64,000 nucleotides of DNA from Venturia oleaginea. Taxonomy: Eukaryota; Ascomycota; Dothideomycetes; Venturiales; Venturiaceae. Location: contig JABMLP010000027.1 in NCBI GenBank assembly GCA_013176395.1, positions 496,001 to 560,000 on the forward strand. Direction: 5' to 3'. The notes beneath the pieces were generated by a model that made no database searches, had not been told where the DNA came from, and saw only the letters and a program-made list of their open reading frames with translations. Made by a program: the position numbers and the translations under genes. This document shows, piece after piece, positions 57,401 through 64,000 of this stretch. How positions within the stretch are numbered: position 1 is the first letter of the stretch; each line of letters starts with the position of its first letter.

Positions 57401-58728
57401 AATCTACGGATCACGAGCAAGAGAGACAGAAGAAGGTCTATTCTACCATTGACGACTTGTTCGAGAATATCGCAGGGAGTAGTACACATCGTGGACCCCG
57501 GGATGATGCAAGCTCGATCAAACCCGTGGATGGCAGCAAGGGTAAGAATCAGGTACAGCAAAGAATCTCAACATCAGGGGACCGCGGTGAGTCTTCGCTA
57601 CCAGCAAAGCCCACAAGATCTAGTCAGCTCAGGGGTCAATTATTACCAGAGACCGATGCCTCTTTTGCAAAGCAGACGGACTCTTTTCTATCTGTGGCAT
57701 CAGATGTACAACAATTACGCAATGATATGATTTCCTCAAATAACTCGCCGTCGAGAGAGGAAAGACCTGCCCCTCAGACCGCTTCCGCGCAAGCGTACTC
57801 AACACGAACCACGACGCAGAAGGTGCCTGTCAACTTAAGGTCTATCGACGCCTCTATTCAGAGTGAAAGTGGGAGATATGACGGCAGCTCCCTGTTGTCT
57901 CTCAATCCCAAGCAAACAGCCAAACCATTATTTCATGCACAGAGGGAGAGTACGAACCCAGCCGTCGCCCAAAATGCTCAGCCGACCGAAACGACGCAAC
58001 TCAAGGCCGCCACGCAGCCGAAAGCAGCCCCACCAAATGAACAACCACGAGCCAGAGAACAACCGATCAAAGATGCACCGCTTGGACCTGGCATCTTCAC
58101 CCGTCTCAAGACGCACATTCCTTTTCTCAATCCCTCGGCAGATATCAGCATCAACGGCCCACCGCGCCCGAAACACAGTTTACTCTCCAACCTGCCTCTC
58201 CTGCCCATGACGCTGCCTTTTACCAAGACGCACTACATCGTCCTCGAGGAGCTATGGAAACGTTACAAAGCGGCGCCGGAACTCTTCCTCACGTCCAGAC
58301 CTGAAAATGCAGGACTGATGACGAAATCACTCAATAAATGGAGTGAGGCTAGATTGAGCGAATGGGGATATGAATGCACTCTCAAACCATCTTGTTTGAT
58401 TCTCGTAGCGCTGTATTGCAGGTTACTCGTCTTGAAAGATGCTCAGGAGTTCAAGAGCATAGAGGGCAGGGAATTAGAGATGGGTAAGCCGGGCATGTTA
58501 TGGCTTGAGCAGAGGAAACGAGAAAAGTCCGAGGGAAAGACAAGGTGGAAGATGGATGAGTTGATTATTAGGGAGGCGTATGTCACGGTCAGGCTTTTTT
58601 CGGTCATGGTTTGTGAGATTGTTAGGGAGGATGAGTCGAAGGGGGTGGGCATTGATAGGGAGTTGAGGTTCAAGTGGAAGGCCAAAGGGGAGAGGGGCTG
58701 GAATTTTTCGTTTTTGGTGAATGAGTGA
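54427..58728 (+). CDS. Large AT-hook chromatin-type protein, unknown function
   Basis: One exon of 1433 codons with no break. The N-terminal quarter holds four AT-hook-like motifs (KRGRPRTK, KPGRPRKS, KRGRPSK, VGRPKKS), which bind the minor groove of A/T-rich DNA, so a nuclear DNA-binding role is likely. The central 800 residues are Ser, Gln and Pro-rich and probably disordered. The last 220 residues are ordered and look conserved: LPMTLPFTKTHYIVLEELWK, a Trp-rich middle and a final WNFSFLV. I believe this C-terminal domain recurs in filamentous fungi, but I cannot name it. The ATG at 54427 is a plausible start, although the block just upstream may once have belonged to the same protein. Confidence 0.8.
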   Translation: MVSRALNTGHVADTSGIDASSIDELALSMLGGQSPFAPRSTNTKLQKVNLIATSKLQLSPKKSFYLETPGVPGSSPARIKITMQAEQMDAQDEPGTPSKRGRPRTKVIKVPLNDADEPVKRKPGRPRKSDVEPSAIRKRKATPIRRQSKRLSGSSEVQDDFEIQTLPAKKRGRPSKIAPQTDSGVDTKSPKKKVGRPKKSPQTDTSKEPQSRQKKLERPSKIIPQEKPESDPIDEGYMDDEQADEEQAGNAEAIFAGQELLEPPTGSSDGATPMSDTPSIGQSSQQYMDGRKFESFRSPTGTRRAGLSESSKEYDSNSIRHLSQESPESSSLQQPSTKAQAGLEPSSALLQFDFANLTPLHEKHTITPTEPIQAQMPAQSTPRPKAGEPVLRRQERNEPKNAEHSQMKSLFLQQSASPENAQDLSSTRSSRYREPRPVPIQFGQSQPSEQGSTTSAEEQNDEQKQDDLMWRGMISHRDDNHSTDEEATPASDSDDSDYGGMDDMTGRPMGEVTLMQSEEFSMVSLHSLESVREQNSSFVGGSQAERSMNEPQQTPGTLSNIPQQSTSVKHPSKLKQVWLPESSSGAHLSPNVSVQRGRQSSRPLSSPYPAKSYSNGGKPSPQHQSQNDVGRRLGSRLSLNDLESSPVGAAPISSFLLSNIQQRLRNGSSPREGSVNNDNSLTKPPLAPHSANGRLPTPNSADKESQSTSSSRLKTRTALAGQQSQRTTALESDYSPAKSDSVASMQSHTPAATEQGSSPILEDATDLIRNTTFQQLPSSPPARIERSGGLEESRAWLRTQNAMEKTWRKAKEQLSPPSQPQNRSIIISDDQSYSDESEEGEEVARNQGMAIEEDIEDLWQEEASRGSNIDDSNLSNRPRNGNTQLKRKLFSTGERPQSSRLVKVPRTSKPFSSCPEQQHPIQNKNPEKPQSSNLAEAPRTSRSFSISTEQDIPAHAQGRAKAQPPRLAKAPLTSKPFSASLGQVRPVESKKQSTDHEQERQKKVYSTIDDLFENIAGSSTHRGPRDDASSIKPVDGSKGKNQVQQRISTSGDRGESSLPAKPTRSSQLRGQLLPETDASFAKQTDSFLSVASDVQQLRNDMISSNNSPSREERPAPQTASAQAYSTRTTTQKVPVNLRSIDASIQSESGRYDGSSLLSLNPKQTAKPLFHAQRESTNPAVAQNAQPTETTQLKAATQPKAAPPNEQPRAREQPIKDAPLGPGIFTRLKTHIPFLNPSADISINGPPRPKHSLLSNLPLLPMTLPFTKTHYIVLEELWKRYKAAPELFLTSRPENAGLMTKSLNKWSEARLSEWGYECTLKPSCLILVALYCRLLVLKDAQEFKSIEGRELEMGKPGMLWLEQRKREKSEGKTRWKMDELIIREAYVTVRLFSVMVCEIVREDESKGVGIDRELRFKWKAKGERGWNFSFLVNE

Positions 58729-59145
58729 GTGGTTGCTCCTCCAGATGTATGTTTGCTTTGCGCATATTCTTTGCAGCCGACTTTTGGGTGCTCTGTGTAG
58801 GTCCTTTTTTGAAGCGTTGGTGTTTGGATGTGTAGATACCCATTTGTATGCCGTTGACGTTTTTGTGGATAGTTATGATTGCATTGGCTATATCTCTTCT
58901 TTTTTTTCTCTTCTTTGGTGTCCTAGACTCGATTACTATTCATTCCTATCGCGCCTGTCCGATTCGTCCTATCAATGAATACATACACAAACATTCCGCT
59001 CCATCTGGTATCTCAAAAACTCGATCAATACCAATTTGCGCCTTTCCGCTCCGTATCATGTCCTCTCACCATTACCATAGCAAAGAGATACTCGATCGCA
59101 TCGTATCTTTCCCTTTAGCCCTTGATGTTCATACATACCAACAAC
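58729..59145. other. Convergent 3' spacer
   Basis: About 420 bp between the stops of two convergent genes. It is T-rich with a run of T near 58901-58910. No gene is visible. Confidence 0.5.
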
Positions 59146-60340
59146 TCAAACATTCTTCCTCTCCAACTCCAACTTCTTCCTCTTGCTCGCGGCGAAATTT
59201 TTGTGACTAATTGCAGCGATCATATTGTAGAAATAAATCACGACAAAGACAGTCCCGACAAAGACCAACAACGCGGCCACCATGGCGATGCTGAACACTA
59301 CGAATCCGAAACTGGCTTTGTTAAAGGCATTGTTGTCCTTCAGATCTAGCACCGTTGTTCCTACCTGCATTGCCGAGAGCACGAGAGAGAACCATACAAA
59401 GACGACAACGACCCATGCGACGTTCCGTTTGAAGAAGACGACGTAGCGGTTGTAATTGTATAGGTAACCACGTACGAAGTGGCCTTGGGCGAGATGAGGT
59501 GTGGTGCGGTAGATTGTGTTTATCCTTCCCAGACGTAGTTCACCGAAGTGGTAGCGTTCGTTTACTTGGTGGAGTGTATCTGGGTCTATGGATTTTAGGA
59601 ACTGGGATACGAGGGTTTTCCATTGGGTCCATTTTAGGGTAGTGGGGATGAGGTTGTTGTCGATTGCGATTTGGAAGTCGAGGGGGGAGCGGAGGAGCCA
59701 GATGTACGAGAGGAGGAAGCCGGCGGCTAGTTTATGGAGTTTCTGGTCGTGGTTGAGATGGTTGATCCAGGCTTGGGGGCAGAGGAGGTAGGAGGGGAGG
59801 GGTTTTATGAGGAGGGTTGTGTCGTAGAAGAGGAGGTGTAGGTCTGCCTGTTCTGTTTTGACGATGACTCTGTTTTCCAAGAGTTGTCTGTGTAGTCCTC
59901 GTGCGTTCATGGGACGACCGCATGTCCACATCTTGTTATGAATTCGATTCAGGCGGTCGAGGTTCAGGTCCACGGCCACGAAGGCTTGGATGTTGTCTCT
60001 GACTTGGAGGACCGTCTTGAGTTCGTCATAATCGTGTCTGATGGTTGGGAGACTCTCCAAGACAGCTTCTGGGAGCTCGGGCGAGATTGTGGTCACGACT
60101 GGAGCAGCTTCTGTACTTCGGTTTGTAGTCGTGTCGACTGTGCCATTGCTGATTGAACTGGGCGTCTGAGCAGACGTGAGAGGGTTGAATTTAGGATCAG
60201 GCGCGAATATATCGAGCGTGAATGGGCATTTCAGTGTTGGTGTTGGTTCCTACACATGGTTAGTCGTGTCCAGGTCGCAATGAAGTACTCACGGTACCAG
60301 CGACCTGGGCAGTTCTCTCGTCAGCTGCCGTGGTATTCAT
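59146..60340 (-). CDS. Two-TM membrane protein, function unknown
   Basis: Exon 1 (60340-60293) and exon 2 (60249-59146) join across a short 43 bp intron and give 383 residues. The first 90 residues are Thr/Ser-rich. A soluble, helical middle part follows, with RIHNKMW, GLHRQLL and LHKLAAGFLLSYIWLLRSPLDF, and a segment HFGELRLGRIN. Two strong membrane helices lie near the C-terminus (VVVVFVWFSLVLSAM and VVFSIAMVAALLVFVGTVFVV), ending in a Lys/Arg-rich cytosolic tail. The layout recalls a common fungal family of uncharacterised membrane proteins, sometimes near recognition genes. No enzymatic motif is visible. The frame is intact. Confidence 0.75.
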
Positions 60341-61226
60341 GGTAGATTGTTTGACAACGTCTGTTCGACATTTCGGCAGGATCTATGTATTGGCGGCGCA
60401 ATCGTGGAGGACGAGCCTGAGTGGCTTGACGCTTTGTTGGAGAGGCAAAAAGGGGGAGGCTGTTTGACCATCGGGAGGCTGCTCCCTACCGTGCTCTCCT
60501 CTCAATAAACTTTCCTTCGCCCACATCTCACAAACACAAAACTTCTTTTCAAGCCCATGTCTGTCCATCTGGCCAAGAGATACCACGGTAGAGACTTTTT
60601 GAAGTCCTAGAGCTGGGTGTTGCATTGACTAGACCAGACCAGCTTTGGAAGCCATCGAAATGATGGGTAAACTCTTGACACCAAATACATACATGATCTT
60701 TGAAGCCTTATGATCAACAAGTGAGTCCGCACACCCACACCAGAATAATTTCAGTCTTTCCGGTATAACTTCAACATTAATCAGCACTCGATTTTCAATC
60801 TCTCAGCGTTCATCAAACAATCTGCAGCACTGAAAAACAACCATGTGATCGAGTTGACCAAAGCCTGCTATTTCAGCATTTTTACCCATCCATATTCATT
60901 TCTGTATATACCATCATTCTATACCTCAAGATATAAACACCGGCCAGGGAAGTAAGGCTATAGAGCGTCATTTTCGAGTGAAATAAAGATCCTTGTTATG
61001 TCCAGGTTCATCATCTCCCGTTTTATAGCCATCGATAACGATCCTACAAAGCCCCACCCCAATATTTCTTCTTCGAAAGTACCCTCATATTGATTCTTGA
61101 CGTGATTCTCAAAACGCTCTGAATCACTTTGCTGTTGCTCAGTTACAACATCCGCTAAAGACCGAGGTTTAACAATTGTTGTTGTTTATGCTATATAAGA
61201 TTAACTGAAATTTCATGTCTAGCAGT
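60341..61226. other. Spacer between the two-TM gene and tRNA-Ser
   Basis: Nearly 900 bp of moderately A/T-rich sequence without a supported gene. It must contain the promoter of the gene to the left. Confidence 0.5.
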
Positions 61227-61360
61227 GGCAATGTGGCGGAGTGGTTATCGCGATAGACTAGAAATCTATTTCCTTCGGGAGCACAGGTACTGTCGAAGTG
61301 GACTGAATCAGTAGAGACTGGTACTAATAACGATATCAGGTTCGAGTCCTGTCATTGTCG
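61227..61360 (+). tRNA. tRNA-Ser (anticodon AGA) interrupted by a GT-AG insert in the T arm
   Basis: The acceptor stem pairs GGCAATG with CATTGTC, the A box reads TGGCGGAGTGG, and the anticodon stem ATAGA/TCTAT encloses CTAGAAA with AGA. The variable arm is TCC-TTCG-GGA, as expected for a serine tRNA. After the T-stem half ACAG, a 53 nt segment (61287-61339) intervenes, beginning GTACTG and ending ATATCAG, with CTAAT eleven bases before the end. Removing it leaves ACAGG-TTCGAGT-CCTGT, a perfect T arm, and a mature length of 81. There is no insert at the usual 37/38 position. The B box GGTTCGAGTCC is intact in the gene because the insert's last G substitutes. Whether the transcript is processed is unknown. 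It could also be a tRNA pseudogene carrying a small insertion. Confidence 0.8.
61287..61339 (+). other. Non-canonical intron-like insert in tRNA-Ser
   Basis: The 53 nt segment has GT...AG ends, a CTAAT branch-like motif and a CAG|G insertion context, which is the proto-splice-site consensus. Its length lies within the range of the spliceosomal introns in this window (43-70 bp). The four bases CAGG occur on both sides, so its exact edges are ambiguous by up to four bases. Confidence 0.65.
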
Positions 61361-61364
61361 TTTT
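61361..61364 (+). terminator. RNA polymerase III terminator of tRNA-Ser
   Basis: Four T residues follow the discriminator base directly. Confidence 0.7.
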
Positions 61365-61598
61365 CTTTGCGTGCTTTTTTACTATTTGATAAAGGTAGAA
61401 AAAAGAGGTAGTACGCTGTAATTACCTTTTGCTTTTTAATTGGTGGCGACTCTGCTTTCTTTCTTTCTTCTGTGGAACGATTGCTTGGAAGGCTCTTCTT
61501 CTCAGTGAGGGATTGGGATGAGGATGTATGGAAGAGGTAAATTGAATGATGTATGCGAAGGTCGAAACCTTCGATTCGAGATAGTACTCGCTATACTT

Positions 61599-63541
61599 CT
61601 ATGTTTCTTTCGTATGATTACCGTTAATTTGGACGACTTCATCTTCAGGCGAACTGAGCGAGAAGGAACTGGTCTGATTGTTGACAATGGCCGCGCGCTC
61701 GTTTTGTCTACAGGGTGGTTAGTCGAGCGGCTCAACGGCGAAATACCAAGGCCGTACCTTTGCAGGTCCTGCTTCTTATGCAGATACTTGATTACAAATG
61801 TGGTGACGATAAGAAGAACCGAGAGACAAGTGACAGTGATATAGCCTGTAAAGGATTAGCGAAACGACACAAAAATAAAAAAGTGACAAAATCTCACCTT
61901 TGCGGTACTCAGGCGCATCAACTTGTTGCCACACAATAAGTGGCAGCCATGCTTGCAACACATAAGACATCTCGTTCATAGTGGCCACAACGATAGCTCG
62001 CTCCTCATTATCTTCGGAGCAAAGTTCGTGGGCCCATGCAAAACACAGACCACTGAGACCACCTCCACAGCCAGCGAGAATGAAACACGCCCATTTCCAT
62101 CGTCTTGAAATGTCCCAGATAGCAAGGCTGACATACACAATGATGTTCGCGACACCGCCAAACACGATCGCAGGCCACCGGACACCTTTGAAAACGGAAT
62201 CGGAGGTCCAAGCATAGATTAACGTTGTGACGACCTGCACTCCGGAAGTTGCTGATGGGATGTTGTTGATCTGGTCGACTGAGTATTTGGGGTCGGTTGA
62301 AGCCTTGAGATATTGTTGGAAAACCGGTTGCGACAGTGCGCCTCCGTTGTTGAAGCAAATATACAACAGGGTGAGGAGATAGATCCGCCAGGAGATGAGA
62401 ATCTTCTTGACCTTGGCCTTTGTGTAGGGCTCTCTATTTTTACGACCTTCCAATTCCATGCGCTTCTTTCCATAGGCGATGTCTTCCTTTGTAAGATAGA
62501 AGGCCTTGGATATTTCGGGAACGTCGGGAAGCATGAAATATCCAGCAATGGCGATCGGGAGGCTAATGATTCCATCCACGATGAACAACCATTGCCAGCC
62601 TTTGAGACCTCCTTTCCCACCTAGATGATACACACCGGCCATGAGGTAGCCAGAGAACATGGATCCCAGAGCACTACTTGTATGGAAGATACAGGAGCGT
62701 TTGGCCAATTCGTCCTTTCGATACCATGACCCAATGATGTATTGCATCCCAGGATAGAATGTGCTCTCGGCAAGGCCAATGAAGAACCTGAGCACGTAAA
62801 TCTGTGTAGCTGAGTTCGATTTACTCAAGATGAACGTCAAGACTGCCCATATAACCTCGGCAGTAGGAATGATGTAGCGAGGCCTGTATTTGGTGAGGAG
62901 GATATTGCTTGGAATCTCTCCAATAACGTAGCCCACTTTGGAAAGATGTCAGCACAGTACAAATATTTAGATCTCAGGGCTCCTACCAGTCCAGCATGTC
63001 TGCATGTAATTAAGCTGGTTCTGATATAGCTCAAGATCCTCCTTCCTGATGACCATGTCAGTTACGTCGATTCGTATAGTTGGAACCGATTATCAATCAA
63101 CTCACATTCCAGAGACAAAAGCATTGTTGATGTTGATTTGGTCCAGATATTTAATGAAGTAGCCAAGAGACGCGTATGTCAGGATTGCCGCGTCCAATTT
63201 AAAAAGAAACTTTCGCTCCTCGGGACTCTTGTCAAATGTATCCCATATGTAGGAGAACTATATCTATACATGTTAATCGATCATGCCAAAGCTAGTGTAC
63301 GACTGTGGAATTAAACAGAATATTCTGAGCTACAGGGTGAAAACTGGGCGAAATATCGAGAACGCTTTCGGACTGCATGTTCGCTGCCGCCAGGGTTTGG
63401 TGAGCACGCGCAACAAGAATTGGCTATCTTTTCTCATTGAGGCTACAGGAATATGACAGATAGAAAGTTCCATACCCATTGTTTCTTCGCTTCTTTGTGT
63501 ATCACAGCATCAGCTTTTTGTGAAGGTATATCGTCTGACAT
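61599..63541 (-). CDS. MFS transporter of the Dal5/allantoate permease (anion:cation symporter) family
   Basis: Six exons (63541-63476, 63257-63106, 63045-62987, 62935-61898, 61845-61758, 61707-61599) give 503 residues. Introns are 50-60 bp except the first, which is 218 bp. Family landmarks are clear: SYIWDTFDKSPEERKFLFKLD at the first TM, [23 protein letters not shown], then [22 protein letters not shown] and RFFIGLAESTFYPGMQYIIGSWY. Twelve membrane helices are present. Substrates in this family include allantoate, nicotinate, pantothenate and biotin precursors; the sequence does not settle which. The C-terminal tail is short and polar (EDEVVQINGNHTKET). The long first intron could hide a small exon, since a 30-codon coding-like stretch lies within it. 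Confidence 0.9.
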
Positions 63542-64000
63542 TGGAAGACGGTGATCAGCAGAGAGAGAGAGCCAGAATGTTTCAAGAACAAGGAGATGCT
63601 AGAAAGCATGTAAGGGATCAAGTACAGGAATCTTGGTACTGGCCTTTGAGGAGATAGCAATGATTCTGGCTGGAGCGGTAGGAACTCCAGAATTCAATGT
63701 CAAGGTAGTCTATCTTGATATGAAAATAAAGACTAAGCAGAATCAAGCTACAAGGCGTGATGCTTGGTGCTATGAGACGCTGTGCTCTCTTTCATTAAGC
63801 GTTTGGACGCTTGAAAGCTCATCATATGCCCTTGCTCTTGCGTGACGCCGATCTGCTTGCTAATTGCATAGTCACGGGTAGACGTGTGGGGTGAGTTCAA
63901 CTGCGGATGCTGACACTGCTGGCGACTTATTTCGCAGGTTCAAGAACAAGGAAGATTGATATTGCTGGTAGAGGTGTGGGTATGGAAGAAATCCGAGGGC
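63542..64000. other. Upstream region of the MFS gene, nothing recognised
   Basis: The last 460 bases hold the presumed promoter of the transporter. A short plus-strand frame near 63633-63845 has no supporting features. Confidence 0.45.

Noticed and set aside
63258..63475. Extra internal exon in the first intron of the MFS gene
   Set aside because: A 30-codon coding-like stretch exists, but no donor/acceptor pair keeps both flanking frames; a single 218 bp intron is simpler.
10058..63541. Reassignment of TGA or TAG to an amino acid
   Set aside because: Intact core genes (TRR1, SCO1 and AT-hook with TGA; OPT and the MFS transporter with TAG) end at these codons exactly where their families end, so the standard code holds.

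Overview
The window is nuclear DNA of a filamentous ascomycete (Pezizomycotina; a Leotiomycetes-like fungus is my guess from gene content, not a demonstrated placement). The reasons are multi-exon genes with 43-70 bp GT-AG introns, a fungal GH17 cell-wall enzyme, ATG14, HET and NACHT-WD40 proteins, a Ty3/Gypsy chromovirus, a Fot1/pogo transposon and fungal tRNA genes.

Left core block (1-19.85 kb). On the minus strand are the 5' end of an unidentified gene, a GH17 glucanase-like wall protein and ATG14. On the plus strand are a small conserved-looking protein, thioredoxin reductase, SCO1, an OPT-family transporter and a tRNA-Val with an intron. Two genes in this block look broken: an unknown minus-strand gene at 10.06-10.59 kb with two in-frame TAG codons, and a UBC-fold/F-box gene at 11.58-13.43 kb with a TGA and a frameshift.

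Accessory island (about 19.9-50.5 kb). Nearly every gene here is a relic or a mobile element. It holds remnants of NACHT-WD40 and HET-NACHT-WD40 proteins, a HET protein followed by mixed ankyrin and TPR repeats, a kinesin-light-chain-type TPR gene cut by a 1.6 kb insertion, an Hsp70-like ATPase relic with an AT-hook N-terminus, a Zn2Cys6 module, a C2H2-type zinc-finger gene, a DUF7924-like gene and a DUF3723-like relic. Mobile DNA includes a complete 5.6 kb Gypsy element with identical 176 bp LTRs, a complete 1.8 kb Fot1/pogo element, a relic of the same family, and two 274 bp MITE-like elements lying in opposite orientation near the two island edges. The island resembles a recombining reservoir of fungal self/non-self recognition genes.

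Right core block (50.57-64 kb). It holds a Yen1/GEN1-type Holliday junction resolvase, a 1433-residue AT-hook protein with possible broken coding sequence upstream, a two-TM membrane protein, a tRNA-Ser and a Dal5/allantoate-type MFS transporter.

The most unusual observation is the tRNA-Ser(AGA) gene at 61.23 kb. A 53 nt insert with GT...AG ends and a CTAAT branch-like motif interrupts its T arm, and removing it leaves a complete tRNA. This is not the canonical 37/38 position of eukaryotic tRNA introns and it looks like a spliceosomal intron in an RNA polymerase III gene. Exon boundaries are hand-derived from splice signals and reading frame; family names come from motif recognition, with no database search.
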